DNA of 64,000 bases. It comes from Sorangium aterium (GTDB lineage: Bacteria > Myxococcota_A > Polyangia > Polyangiales > Polyangiaceae). The position numbers and the translations under genes are program-made. The notes under the pieces are model-generated. The model worked only from the letters and a program-made list of their open reading frames with translations. It had not been told where the DNA came from and ran no database searches. The stretch is taken from assembly GCF_028368935.1 (NCBI RefSeq), contig NZ_JAQNDK010000001.1, forward strand, positions 3,224,001 through 3,288,000. Reading direction: 5' to 3'. Shown here piece after piece: positions 16,476 to 29,225 of the stretch (the stretch's first letter is position 1; each line of letters begins with the position of its first letter).

Positions 16476-17164
16476 TCGGGCGCCTTCCCCGCGTCCGCGC
16501 GGGCGAGGTCGCGATGGAGCCGCCGGTCGAGCAGGAGGAGCCGAGTCCCGTGGATCAGGAGCGCCAGGACCGCCGTGGGGATGGCCCAGACCGACAGCTG
16601 GAGCGGCTCCACGAAGATGCCGTTCTGCTCGAGGAACGCCTTGATCAGCAGGATCGACGCGATGGCGAGGAAGATGTCCTCTCCGAAGAACAACGCCACG
16701 TTGTCGGCCGCCGCCGCCGAGGCGCGGATCAGCCAGCGCGTCCTGTCCGGCAGCGGTCCGTACCGGTTCTCCGCCACGGCCTCGGCCATGGGCGCGATCA
16801 GCGGCCGGACCATCTGCGCGTGGCCGCCGAGCGACGTCAGGCCGAGCGCCGCGCTGAGTTGCCGCACCGCGAAGTACACGAGCAGGATGCGCCCGGTCGT
16901 GGCCGTCTTCACCCGCGAGATCAGCGCGCGCGCCCGCTCCTGGAGGCCCGAGCGCTCCAGGAGGCCGATGACCGGCAGGACGAGCCAGACAAGGCTCACA
17001 TAACGGTTGTCGTTGAACGCCTTGCCCAGGACGGAGATCCCCTCGATGAGGCCCATCCCCGCCGAGAGGCTTGTCACGATGGCGGCCGCCGCGACGACCA
17101 GGAGCGGATGGATCCGGGCCACGAAGCCGACGACCACGACCGCGACCCCGAGGAACGTGAGCAT
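16472..17164 (-). CDS. DUF969 family membrane protein
   Basis: 230 aa and about five to six membrane helices (MLTFLGVAVVVVGFVARI, LLVVAAAAIVTSL, VWAIPTAVLALLIHGTRLL). Conserved family blocks are FNDNRYVSLVWLVLPVIGLLER and LGLTSLGGHAQMVRPLIAPM. First gene of the DUF969-DUF979-DUF2891 operon, overlapping DUF979 by 4 bp. The family is a likely transporter subunit. The usual partner peptidase (pcp) or 5-oxoprolinase genes are not in this window. Confidence 0.85.
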   Translation of the reverse strand: MLTFLGVAVVVVGFVARIHPLLVVAAAAIVTSLSAGMGLIEGISVLGKAFNDNRYVSLVWLVLPVIGLLERSGLQERARALISRVKTATTGRILLVYFAVRQLSAALGLTSLGGHAQMVRPLIAPMAEAVAENRYGPLPDRTRWLIRASAAAADNVALFFGEDIFLAIASILLIKAFLEQNGIFVEPLQLSVWAIPTAVLALLIHGTRLLLLDRRLHRDLARADAGKAPE

Positions 17165-17334
17165 GCTCCTTACCCTCGTGTCCGCGGGCGACGCCGCAAG
17201 CCGGTGACGGCACGGTCCACGGCGCCTCGTGCGCGACCGATGCCCGCGGCGGCTGACGTCTCGAATTTCAGCTTTTCAATCCATCCGGGCCGCTCGCAGC
17301 GGCCTCCGGTCGATCACCCCGCGCCCTGCCCTCG

Positions 17335-19623
<2,289 letters not shown>

Positions 19624-19625
19624 CT

Positions 19626-20084
19626 TCACTCCGTGGGAAGGCCGGCGGCCTTGCGGACCGCCGCGCGGATGCGCGTGTACGTGCCGCACCGGCAGATGTT
19701 GCCGGCGAGCGACCTGTCGATGTCGTCGTTCGAGGGCCGCGGGTTCTTCCGCAGGAGCGCGGCCGCGCTCATGATCTGCCCCGCCTGGCAGAAGCCGCAC
19801 TGCGGGACGCCGAGCTCCACCCACGCGCGCTGCAGCGGGTGATCGCCGGTGGGGCTGAGCCCCTCGATCGTCGTCACCGAGCCGCCCGCGGCGCGCTTCA
19901 CCGGCGTCACGCAGGCGCGCACGGTCTCGCCGTCGAGGTGCACGACGCACGCCCCGCAGAGCGCCTGGCCGCAGCCGTACTTCGTCCCCGTGAGGCCGAG
20001 CACGTCGCGGAGCACCCAGAGGAGCGGCATGTCCGGATCCACGTCGAGCCTCTGCTCCGCGCCGTTCACCTTCAGGATGATCAT
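19626..20084 (-). CDS. IorA-like 2Fe-2S small subunit of molybdenum hydroxylase
   Basis: 152 aa from ATG 20084. The N-terminal plant-type ferredoxin cluster is [16 protein letters not shown] with a further Cys in VRACVTPV, and the C-terminal cluster is [12 protein letters not shown] plus [16 protein letters not shown], together eight cysteines for two [2Fe-2S] centres. It passes electrons from the molybdenum subunit. The start overlaps the cytochrome c stop (ATGA), and the stop lies 2 bp before the large subunit. Without its own signal it is probably carried across by the Tat signal of the large subunit. Confidence 0.92.
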   Translation of the reverse strand: MIILKVNGAEQRLDVDPDMPLLWVLRDVLGLTGTKYGCGQALCGACVVHLDGETVRACVTPVKRAAGGSVTTIEGLSPTGDHPLQRAWVELGVPQCGFCQAGQIMSAAALLRKNPRPSNDDIDRSLAGNICRCGTYTRIRAAVRKAAGLPTE

Positions 20085-20731
20085 CGTCGGGACTCCTCGG
20101 GCGGGCACGCCGCGCCCGCCTTCACCCATGCGTCGACGAGCGCGCCGAAGGCCGCCTGCGAGCCGGGCGCCTTCGTGCGGCCATGACCGGGCGCCCACCC
20201 CCACGCCACGAGCTCGTCGCGCTCGGCGTGCTCGACGATCTGCGCGAGCGTCTTCTTGCCGTTGCGCGCCGGATCCTTGATCTGCGCGCAGATCGCCGCC
20301 GGCGACCGCCCGAGCCACGCCATCTCCGCCGGCGCGAGGTGCCAGCCCGGCGCCCCGGGGACGCGGGCGAGCTCGAGGTTCTGCGCCTGATGGCACGACG
20401 TGCACTCCATCGCCGCCACCCCGCGATCGTTCGGACCGCGCTCGGCCGGCGGGCTGTGGCGCTCGCCGGCGTCGCCCTGGCGCGGGACGCCATCGTGAGG
20501 ATGGCAGTTCACGCAGCGCGGGTGGAGAAGCACCTTGCTCGCCTCGAGGAAGAGCGAGGCCGCGCGCGCGTCGTCGTCCCGGATCGCCGCGAACGCCTCC
20601 GGACTGCGGAGCTCGCCCGGTGCGACGGGCGGAAGAACGACCGGCCTGGGCGCCTCCGCGGGAGGCGAGTCGCACGCCGCGGCGAGGAGGCCGACGCCAG
20701 CCAGCAGGGAACAGAGGAGGAGAGGCTGCAT
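20081..20731 (-). CDS. Diheme-type cytochrome c lipoprotein
   Basis: 216 aa from ATG 20731. Lipoprotein signal [20 protein letters not shown] with lipobox AAAC. Two heme-attachment motifs are visible, CVNCH and CTSCH (with H in CHP/CHQ). It is first in the operon with the IorA- and IorB-like genes and is the likely electron acceptor of the molybdenum hydroxylase, anchored to the membrane facing the periplasm. No oxidase subunit is near. Confidence 0.85.
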   Translation of the reverse strand: MQPLLLCSLLAGVGLLAAACDSPPAEAPRPVVLPPVAPGELRSPEAFAAIRDDDARAASLFLEASKVLLHPRCVNCHPHDGVPRQGDAGERHSPPAERGPNDRGVAAMECTSCHQAQNLELARVPGAPGWHLAPAEMAWLGRSPAAICAQIKDPARNGKKTLAQIVEHAERDELVAWGWAPGHGRTKAPGSQAAFGALVDAWVKAGAACPPEESRR

Positions 20732-20746
20732 CGCCCGGCCTACCCT

Positions 20747-20811
20747 GGTGACCCGGCGCGCGGACGACAAGCCCCCAAGCGTGGTGACTCCGCGCGCAGA
20801 CGACAAGCCCC
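20747..20811. repeat. Two 30-bp direct repeats upstream of the cytochrome c operon
   Basis: A 30-bp unit beginning TGGTGAC and ending GACGACAAGCCCC occurs at 20747-20776 and again at 20782-20811 with three to four mismatches. It lies just upstream of the cytochrome c start and could hold a regulator-binding site. The remainder up to 21079 shows nothing recognisable. Confidence 0.55.
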
Positions 20812-21079
20812 TGCTCGACGCGCGCCCTTGTCGCGTCCAGCGTCCTAGCGTCCACCGACAGCGCAGCTCGCGTTACGTCACGGTTTCCGGCGACAGGCGA
20901 CGCGTGGAGCCCGCGACGACGGCGGCCGCGAGCCGTCCGTGAGCCGGTGTCGACGGCGCGCGCCGCAGCCGCTACCGCGCCTGTAGCGAACTGTCACGAG
21001 CGCGCCAGGCAGCGCGGCTCCACGCCACGACTGGACGCCCCGACACCGGCGCATTCCCGGCAACCCCTCCGCCGGAGCG

Positions 21080-22678
<1,599 letters not shown>

Positions 22679-22693
22679 CAGGAGAGGAGACCC

Positions 22694-23629
22694 ATGCGCC
22701 CCCGGTCCAGCACGCTGATGGTGATCGCCAGCCTGATCCTCGCGGCGCCGCCGGCGCTCGCCGGCGACGCGGCGGACACCGCCGGCGGTGCCGCGGACGA
22801 GAAGGCGCGGCGCGACGCCCGGGAGCTCGTGTACCAGGGCGACGAGCTCTTCATCCTGAGGAGGTACGCGGAGGCGCTCCGCGCCTACCAGCGCGCCGAG
22901 CAGCTCGTCCGCGTGCCCTCGACCTCCATCGAGGTCGCGAAGGCGCTCGCCGCGATCGGCCGGCTCAGCGAGGCGCGCGAGCTCGCGGCCACGATCGCCT
23001 CGTCGCGCGCGCTCCCCGGGGAACCCTGGCCGTTCATGCAGGCGCGGCGCCGCGCCGACGCCCTGCGCGACGAGCTCGACGACCGAATCCCCCGGCTGAA
23101 GGTGCGGCTCGTGCCGAGCCCCGCCGGGGCCAGGCTCAGGGTCGACGGCCAGGAGGTGAAGGTCTCCTCGGAGGGGACCTTGATCGATCCTGGCAACCAC
23201 TGGGTCGAGGTCGAGGCCGACGGCTACGTCCGCGCCCGGCAGCGGGTCTACGTCCCGGAGCGGGAGACCACGGCGCTCGACGTCGCCCTCACGCCGGAGC
23301 CCCGCCCGCACGGCGTCTCGCCGTGGGCCGTCGGCGGGTTCATCGCCTCGGGCGCCGGGCTGGCAGTGGGGATCGGCGTGGGCGCGGCCTACCTGAGCGC
23401 GAGGAGCGACCTCACTGAGGCGTGCCGGCAGGGCACCTCGGGCTGCTCCGCAGGCGCGCGAGGCGACGCGAACGCCCTGGGTTGGGTCTCGAACGTGGGG
23501 TTCGGCCTCGCGATCGCCGGCGCGGCCGTCGGCGGCATCGCCCTCGGCATGGAGCGCTCGAAGGCTCCGGAGTCGAGCGTCACCTGGGCTGTCGGTCCCG
23601 GCTACATCAGCATGCGAGGGACGCTGTGA
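22694..23629 (+). CDS. PEGA-domain protein with two C-terminal membrane helices
   Basis: 311 aa, AGGAG-type RBS upstream. Signal peptide ending ...APPALAG. A tetratricopeptide-like stretch (~40-130: ELVYQGDELFILRRYAEALRAYQRAEQL) precedes a PEGA domain (~135-205: VRLVPSPAGARLRVDGQEVKV, PGNHWVEVEADGYVRARQ), then helix WAVGGFIASGAGLAVGIGVGA, a loop containing CRQGTSGC and a second helix. PEGA domains are beta-sandwich surface modules. The same architecture occurs in the protein at 32118-33191. Its stop overlaps the start of the following lipoprotein (GTGA), so the three genes form an operon with the kinase. Confidence 0.85.
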   Translation: MRPRSSTLMVIASLILAAPPALAGDAADTAGGAADEKARRDARELVYQGDELFILRRYAEALRAYQRAEQLVRVPSTSIEVAKALAAIGRLSEARELAATIASSRALPGEPWPFMQARRRADALRDELDDRIPRLKVRLVPSPAGARLRVDGQEVKVSSEGTLIDPGNHWVEVEADGYVRARQRVYVPERETTALDVALTPEPRPHGVSPWAVGGFIASGAGLAVGIGVGAAYLSARSDLTEACRQGTSGCSAGARGDANALGWVSNVGFGLAIAGAAVGGIALGMERSKAPESSVTWAVGPGYISMRGTL

Positions 23630-24306
23630 GGGCGCGCCGCGCTGCCGCCTGCGCGTTCGCCGCGTGGGTCGCCGGATGCCAGGTCGTGGCCCCGCTGCCC
23701 GACGGCGAGGACAGCGCCACCTCGGCCGTGGGTGACGGCATCGACAGCGGCGCCGCCACGGGCGACGCCGGCGATGGGAGCCCCGAGAGCTGGACTCCGC
23801 CCACGCAGGAGGGCGGCCCGTGCGAGATCGCCGCGTGCTCGGCGCACTGCGCCCGGTCGATGGATCTCTGCGAGCTCACGCCGCAGTATCCGTCGGTCGA
23901 GGCGTGCTGCACCGTCTGCGAGGCGATGCCGTCGCCCGAGGGGTATGCCGGGTGCCGCGCGGCGCAGGCCGGCGATCCCGCCGGCTGCACCGCGGCCGGG
24001 CCGCTCGGCCCGGAGGGCGACGCCGGGTGCGTCGGGCGGTGCGAGGCGATGTGCACGCTCTATGCGGCCATATGCCCGATCGAGCTCGCGGATATCGCGG
24101 CCTGCGAGGCCCTCTGCGCGCCCTTGCCGGCGCCGGAGGTGTTCGACGCGTGCGGTCCGCTCATGGCCGAGGGCTCGCTCGGGTGCAGTACGCAGCAGAT
24201 CTACGCCGCGCTCGGCGCGGTCGACAAGAAGGAGCGCGACAAGGTGTGCCGCGACATCCTGGAAGGTCGCTGCCCCCCCAAGCCGGCGTGCGCGGGCGGC
24301 GACTAG
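23626..24306 (+). CDS. Cys-rich secreted lipoprotein
   Basis: 226 aa from GTG 23626, overlapping the PEGA gene stop. Signal with lipobox WVAGC, an Asp/Ser/Gly-rich linker, then ~170 residues with about 20 cysteines in repeated patterns (CEIAACSAHCARSMDLC, ACCTVCEAM, CVGRCEAMCTLYAAIC, ACEALCAPL), most likely disulfide-linked. The spacing suggests two copies of one Cys-rich module. Function unknown; being third in a kinase-PEGA operon suggests an envelope role. Confidence 0.75.
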   Translation: MRARRAAACAFAAWVAGCQVVAPLPDGEDSATSAVGDGIDSGAATGDAGDGSPESWTPPTQEGGPCEIAACSAHCARSMDLCELTPQYPSVEACCTVCEAMPSPEGYAGCRAAQAGDPAGCTAAGPLGPEGDAGCVGRCEAMCTLYAAICPIELADIAACEALCAPLPAPEVFDACGPLMAEGSLGCSTQQIYAALGAVDKKERDKVCRDILEGRCPPKPACAGGD

Positions 24307-24430
24307 CTCGATCCCGCCTCGCGAACGGCAACGCAAGCGGGGGAGTCTGCCTGCTCTCCGCCGGTGCGTTTACCTGGGCAGCCGATCCTTGGGAGCGGGA
24401 AGCGGTCGCCGCGGAGGCGGGCGGCGATGT

Positions 24431-25375
24431 CTAGCCGGTAGGCGCCGTGCCGTTCGGTGCAGCCCCGGGCACCGCAGGCGCTGCCGTGCCGTTCAGCGCA
24501 GCAGGCGCCGCCGTGCCGTTCGGCGCTGCGGGGGTCGCAGCGCCGAGCGCCGCCGGTTCAGCCGGCGCCTCGTCGCCCGGGGCGGCGACGGTGTCGCTGT
24601 GCGCCGCCGCGCGGCCAGTGCGGCCCTTGTAGAGAGAGGGGGCGATCGTATCGGCGTCCTCCTCGTCCCAGCGCAGGTACGTGACGGCGCGGCGGGTCTG
24701 GTCGTAGGCGTGGACGAGCAGCGAGAACGCCCGCGCCCTCCTGTCCGCGGCCTCGGTCGGCCCGGGGCCTTTGCCGTGCTCCCGCACACCCAGGGCCGCG
24801 AGCAGCTGCGGCCCGATCTCCCCGGCGCGCCTCACCTCCTCCTCGCTCGCCGCCGTCTTGCTGGCGACCTCCGCCCAGCTCGCAGTGAACAGCGCCGAGA
24901 GCGCGACCAGGTCGTTCGCCGTGTCGATGTGCCCCAGCCCCGCGCGGATCTCCGCGACCGTGTCCGCGTCGAGCAGGCCGCGCCGCGCCAGCGCCTCGGC
25001 GTCGCTCAGCAGGTTCTCGCGCAGCGGGGCCGCCTCCGCGAGCAGCGGCTTCAACGAGTTCTCGGCGCCTCCGCTCGACAGCCACGCGAGGTGCGCGTAC
25101 CACGCGGCCAGCGCGTAGGTCTCGAGCCGGTTGAGCAACGCGACATCGTGCGTCGGCACGTGCTCCGCGATCGCGGAGCGCAGCGCGAGGAGGCCGGGCA
25201 GCACGCCCAGCACCTGGGAGACGACCCGTGGAATATCGAGGTTGATGGCGATCAGCCGATCCGGGCTCAGGGCCTCTATCTCGGGCAGGATCTCGTCGAA
25301 CGCCGCCGCCGCCTGGGGCGGGGCCGCGGGCTTCTTGGGAGCGGGCTTCTTCTTGAGCGGAGAAGGCTTCGTCAT
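24431..25375 (-). CDS. Unknown helical protein with Lys/Pro-rich N-terminus and repeat tail
   Basis: 314 aa from ATG 25375. It begins with a basic low-complexity stretch (MTKPSPLKKKPAPKKPAAPP), followed by ~220 largely helical residues without recognised motif (EILPEIEALSPDRLIAINLD, SQVLGVLPGLLALRSAIAEH). The tail is a repeated Ala/Pro/Asn/Gly/Thr sequence (NGTAAPA units, up to ~30 residues). No signal peptide. The family is common in myxobacteria by look, but I cannot name a function. AGAGG lies 11 bases upstream. The open frame to 25618 upstream is not supported. Confidence 0.65.
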   Translation of the reverse strand: MTKPSPLKKKPAPKKPAAPPQAAAAFDEILPEIEALSPDRLIAINLDIPRVVSQVLGVLPGLLALRSAIAEHVPTHDVALLNRLETYALAAWYAHLAWLSSGGAENSLKPLLAEAAPLRENLLSDAEALARRGLLDADTVAEIRAGLGHIDTANDLVALSALFTASWAEVASKTAASEEEVRRAGEIGPQLLAALGVREHGKGPGPTEAADRRARAFSLLVHAYDQTRRAVTYLRWDEEDADTIAPSLYKGRTGRAAAHSDTVAAPGDEAPAEPAALGAATPAAPNGTAAPAALNGTAAPAVPGAAPNGTAPTG

Positions 25376-25588
25376 GAGGGGATGACCTCTCGTTGTTCGT
25401 CGTCGCGGAGCAGCGGAGAACAGGTACGACGCGCTCCACCCCTGCGCGCTGGACGTGTTGAGAACGTCAGGCGCACGCCGAACGTTCCGGGCAGGGATAA
25501 TCCCCCCCGCGCACCCGTCAATCGACATGCCGGCTGATTTTCTGACGGCGTGCCGCCGGGTGGTGGTCAACTTTGCCCAGAGAGAGTC

Positions 25589-25652
25589 AACATGAAGGCA
25601 GGAAGGCGGGAAGATCATTCATGTTTTCTTCCCGCCTTCCTGCCTTCATGTT
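25589..25652. repeat. Long perfect hairpin (26-bp arms, 12-nt loop)
   Basis: Arms 25589-25614 and 25627-25652 are exact reverse complements (AACATGAAGGCAGGAAGGCG...), giving a very stable cruciform or RNA hairpin. No gene is inside, and there is no T-tract. It might be a strong terminator between the minus-strand gene at 24431 and the repeat region, or a relic of a REP/IS200-type element. Confidence 0.85.
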
Positions 25653-25860
25653 CCAATTCGATCACGACCTGCCGCCGCTCGTCGTGATCGTGCTCATGGG
25701 CCAGGCCCCGCGAGGCTCGCGAGAAGTCGCCTGAAGGTGTCATGTGCCCGGCGCGCGGCGGGGTGGCGTCGAGAGTGCTGCTCTCGTCACGGCGTCTGGT
25801 AGCTGTCAGCACGCATGTCGGCAGGCACCGTGCCATCCACGTGTGGCGGTTCGCGGCCGA

Positions 25861-26142
25861 CCGTTTCCGTTGCCGGGAGGGCTGCCCGCTGCCTCCCCCA
25901 CACCGTTTCCGTTGCCAGGAGGGCTGCCGGCTGCCTCCCCCACACCGTTTCCGTTGCCGGCAGGGCTGCCCAGCAGCCTCCCCCAGACCGTTTCCGTTTC
26001 CAGGAGGGCTGCCCAGCAGCCTCCCCCAGACCGTTTCCGTTGCCGGGAGAGCTGCCGGCTGCCTCCCCCACACCGTTTCCGTTGCCGGCAGGGCTGCCGG
26101 CTGCCTCCCCCACACCGTTTCCGTTCGCGGCGGGCTCACTGC
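25861..26142. repeat. Minisatellite of 42-43-bp units (six full, one partial)
   Basis: Units starting CCGTTTCCGTTGCC begin at 25861, 25903, 25945, 25988, 26031 and 26073, with a degenerate seventh from 26115. Two units are 43 bp, so no reading frame is kept and the array is probably non-coding. It occupies most of the gap between the hairpin at 25.6 kb and the lipoprotein start at 26217. There are no spacers, so it is not CRISPR. Confidence 0.9.
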
Positions 26143-26216
26143 TTCCACCCCCGGCTCCACACCCGCTTGAGGGAGTTCTTCACCGGGCTGGAATTCTTCC
26201 TGTACGCTGCCGCACC

Positions 26217-27256
26217 ATGACTTCCCTCCCACGACACCGGGTCACGCCTCTCCCGCAGGTACTCCCCGCAGTGAGACCGCTCAGGGCGCCATCGCCCGCA
26301 GGGGTGCTGGTCCTGCTGGCGGCCGCGGCGGCGGCCAGCGGTTGCGCCGCCCTCCAGGGACGTCCGCCGCAATCCTACGAGAAGATGTCGATCGCCGCCT
26401 TCGCGGACTCGCTGGGGTACCAGGCCCACCCGAACCCCCCCGGGCTCTGTATACGACCGTCGTGAAGATCCTGCCCACGGATCGATCGTTCATCGAGCAC
26501 TTGAACGGCACCACCCCGGAGGCCCGCAAAAGGAAGGTGGTGAGCGACCTGCGCCAGGAGTTGCAGCGCTGGTGTCGAGAGAACGGAGGCGAGTACGGGA
26601 CCGAGGCCGGATTCGCGGCCGCTGCCCGCGAACACGTCAACCGGCTCAGCAAGCAGCACGGCATCATCTTCACCGCCGATCCCGCGACGTGCACGACGAA
26701 AGACCATTCGATTCTCGCCGCGTACAACACCATCGGTGCCGTGGGCCTCGAATCCGCCGATGTGTCCTTCTACGACGCCGCCAGCGCGCAAGCGTTCATG
26801 GCCTCGCTCAAGCTGCTGGTCCAAGCCCGCAAGGAGGAGGATGCCGCCAGGCTTCGCGCCGATATCGCCGCCGCGGCAGACCAGGCTCGAGCGGACGAGA
26901 CGGACGATCCCCATCCCGAGCAGGAAGCCCGGCGCACCGAGGTGGCGGCGGCGATTGCGCAGGTCATGGGCCGCGAGCAGCTGGGGCTCGGGGCCCGGTT
27001 CGAATACCTCGGGCACTGCCGCGTCCGGGTCACGACGGATGGCCCGCCGAACACCCTCTCGCTCCGCTTCCTGGACCACGCGTCGCTGGCGAACGTGGAG
27101 TGGTCTGACACGCCGGTCTTGGGCGTCATCTATCGCATCATCATCGGCGACCGCAGCGCCCAGAAGGGCGAGCGTCTGTACATGGGCAGCATCGACGCCG
27201 CTCAACAGGTGGTGAGCGTCCTGGAGAATCTGGGGCGCTCCTGCGGCGCATTTTGA
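26217..27256 (+). pseudogene. Lipoprotein gene with one-base frameshift in C7 run
   Basis: ATG 26217 opens a lipoprotein signal (...GVLVLLAAAAAASGC, lipobox ASGC), read as far as GYQAHPNPP; after the C7 run at 26435-26441 the frame ends at TGA 26463. One extra C would give NPPRALYTTVVKILPTD and run on to 27256. The downstream frame is ~265 residues of mixed helix and sheet (DLRQELQRWCRENGGEYG, SLKLLVQARKEEDAARL, GERLYMGSIDAAQQVVSVLENLG). No domain recognised. Either a recent pseudogene or an undercounted homopolymer; if intact, ~346 aa. Confidence 0.7.
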
Positions 27257-27690
27257 GCGGCTGCTCGTCCAGCCGTGTGCACCGGGTGATGGTGGGCTCA
27301 TTGCTGCGCGGTAGGCGCACCGCTCGCGCCCCCCTCGGAGGCGAGTGCCCCGGCCGCGCAGGCGTGGAGCGCGGCCGTCGACCGCGACACGCCGCACTTC
27401 TGTGGGCCAGCTACGAGGCGTCGGCGTGGATGCCCACGCTCCAGGACGCGGCACAGCGCGCCACACTTGCGCTCCGCATCACCGCCCCGGGGGAGCTGCG
27501 TGTGACGGCGAGCGGCCGACCACGCGGCACGGCGCCGGCGCGCGCGCCCTTTCCCGCGCCCGAGTACGTGCAGGTGTTCGTCCAGGGGGATGCGGCGCAG
27601 GACGCCGCCTGGCAGGCGGACGATGAGCCCGCTCCCAGACGCAAGCGGGGCGGCTACCGGGCGGTCGACGACCCGCGCCGAGCGTCTGGC
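27257..27690. other. Intergenic region, no supported gene
   Basis: No frame here has a convincing start, signal or family motif. The + frame with YEASAWMPTLQDAAQRATLAL and YVQVFVQGDAAQDAAW reads protein-like and might be a relic. It abuts the IS91-type fragment at 27691. Confidence 0.4.
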
Positions 27691-27761
27691 GCGCTCTGCG
27701 CCGCGCGGGGCCCGCTCTTTCGACCCATGAACGAGACGTCGCGACGCGCGCGGTCCCGCCA
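27691..27761 (+). mobile_element. IS91-like relic, copy A (short)
   Basis: 71 bp nearly identical to the terminal part of the larger relics at 30.5 and 38.6 kb (reads ALCAARGPLFRPMNE). Probably the remaining end of an eroded element. Confidence 0.5.
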
Positions 27762-27792
27762 GCCGCACGCTCGTCGTCCTCGCCGACCTCGA

Positions 27793-28863
27793 TCAGGTGC
27801 GCATCGCCGACGGCAACGACGATGCGGTGCCAAATCGGCTCAGGTAAGGTGTGCCTCGTGCATCAAATTGGCATACCCATACGTGGTCAGGATCATACGC
27901 GGTAGCACCTCCAATAGACACAGGCGGGGCCGCTTGTACACTCGGCAGCGCATCGAGGATCTCCTCGCTCCCCGCACGCCAGCGAAAGCACCATCTCGTC
28001 ATCTCGGAAGGTCTCGGGTGATGCGCGTTCCGACGTTCGATGATGCGGCCTCGCGTATGGCGATACCACTCATTGAGCCGTTTGGCTATGTACAGATCTC
28101 CCGTGTGTGGAAACCATGCAGCGAGCTCAGATCCGGCGTTGAGTGCGTTGGCATATACTTTAACTGGCGAGAGCCACTCTTGCGATAGCTGTCGCAGGAG
28201 GAGCTCGTCAAAGAGCGACGGTAATAGCCCATTGCCTGCCCGTCGGGGAAAGAGTCCGGCATGATAACGACCAAGGTTGGCCAACTGCGGGTGGAACATG
28301 CTCCCAGATGCACAGAACCTAGAAAAGGCAACGGGCGAGCGGCGGCACCACAATTTCCAGAGCGTAGCCGCGAAAGTTGTCTCGAGCTTCGACCATTGGA
28401 CCACGGGCGGCTTGCGTAGCAGAGCATCCGCGACATAGATGGATATAGCCATGCCTGGGCCGGGCCCTTGCGGAAATGTTCCGGCGGTCTCTGGGCTGAG
28501 ATCAACGACGAACACCGTACGCCCGCGCTCGACTACGGAAGCACAGATTCGACAGAGGCTCATCAGGCCGCCTGGTGTCGGCGGAAGCGCCACGCAGATC
28601 GGCGGCCCATCAGAACGCGCAAGCTCTTCATTGAGATCGGTAGACGGCTCTCCCCCCCAGTATCTAACGCGCGCAGCACGATGACGTTTCGGATCGACTC
28701 TTGATGGACCCAGCAGGAGATTGTCATCGTCGGCCACAACCGGGGATGCAACCTTGGCTAGAGCCGCTCCGGCAACCCTGCCAACGACAACATGTATTGC
28801 GCCCTGTATCGGAGCATTCATCATCTGAATCCGCACGATCTGCATTTGCATGCTGGCGGGCAT
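27793..28863 (-). CDS. DUF1835/DUF3658-like protein
   Basis: 356 aa from ATG 28863, with AAAGGAA five bases upstream. The N-terminal ~110 residues follow the DUF1835 pattern: IHVVVGRVAGAALAK, a DDNLLLGPS turn, RVRYWGG, then the strands PPICVALPPTP and TVFVVDLSP. The C-terminal half with LWKLWCRRSPVAFSRFC, HPQLANLGRYHAGLFP and GNGLLPSLFDELLLRQLSQE fits the helical DUF3658 part. Members are of unknown function. The gene starts 43 bp inside the 3' end of the upstream lipoprotein gene, suggesting linked expression. Confidence 0.6.
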   Translation of the reverse strand: MPASMQMQIVRIQMMNAPIQGAIHVVVGRVAGAALAKVASPVVADDDNLLLGPSRVDPKRHRAARVRYWGGEPSTDLNEELARSDGPPICVALPPTPGGLMSLCRICASVVERGRTVFVVDLSPETAGTFPQGPGPGMAISIYVADALLRKPPVVQWSKLETTFAATLWKLWCRRSPVAFSRFCASGSMFHPQLANLGRYHAGLFPRRAGNGLLPSLFDELLLRQLSQEWLSPVKVYANALNAGSELAAWFPHTGDLYIAKRLNEWYRHTRGRIIERRNAHHPRPSEMTRWCFRWRAGSEEILDALPSVQAAPPVSIGGATAYDPDHVWVCQFDARGTPYLSRFGTASSLPSAMRT

Positions 28864-29219
28864 TGTATTTCCTTTTGGCAGGCGTCGCGGCAACTTTCAC
28901 ACGGTGTGTGGCCCCATTTGTCGCAGCCCGGATATCCCGTGATGCACTTGCCGCCGATCTCTTGGCAATCCACGAACATGTCTGTGCATGTCTTGTCGGG
29001 CGTGCACCCTGCCATCTCTTCAGTGGCGCCGCTCCCCACGTCGTCACCGTTCCCGAACCAGTCCCCGGTAGCTGCTGACCCCGGTGGGTATGGTTCTCCG
29101 GCCCCTGTGCCTTCCGTCCCCCTAAGATAGCACTCGCCCAGGTCGTAGTTGCACGCCCACACCGTGAGACCGAGAGGAATAAGAACAGGCATCGCCTTCA
29201 ATTTCAGCCTATGGCGCAT
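28821..29219 (-). CDS. Small Cys-rich lipoprotein
   Basis: 132 aa from ATG 29219 (GGTGG six bases upstream; ATG 29225 possible). Signal LKAMPVLIPLGLTVWAC with lipobox TVWAC. The mature part has ~14 cysteines in its C-terminal two thirds (CTPDKTCTDMFVDCQ, CITGYPGCDKWGHTPCESC, CPPACKCRSC), so it is likely disulfide-bonded outside the cytoplasm. Its 3' end overlaps the DUF1835-like gene by 43 bp. Lower GC than its surroundings. Confidence 0.65.
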   Translation of the reverse strand: MRHRLKLKAMPVLIPLGLTVWACNYDLGECYLRGTEGTGAGEPYPPGSAATGDWFGNGDDVGSGATEEMAGCTPDKTCTDMFVDCQEIGGKCITGYPGCDKWGHTPCESCRDACQKEIQCPPACKCRSCGFR

Positions 29220-29225
29220 GCTCAT

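Noticed and set aside
14451-17003. 850-codon + ORF across DUF2891/DUF979/DUF969
   Set aside because: Arg/His/Gln-rich composition without domains; opposite-strand genes have clear families and overlapping starts.
23732-25537. 601-codon + ORF spanning the Cys-rich lipoprotein and the next gene
   Set aside because: Arg-rich, crosses two better supported genes in other frames.
25787-26113. Repeat protein encoded by the minisatellite
   Set aside because: Units of 42 and 43 bp shift the frame, so no continuous repeat protein can be read.
25861-26142. CRISPR array
   Set aside because: The 42-43-bp units are contiguous with no variable spacers and no cas genes nearby.
27253-28188. 311-codon + ORF
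   Set aside because: Crosses an IS91-like relic and is antisense to the DUF1835-like gene; Arg-rich, no homology pattern.
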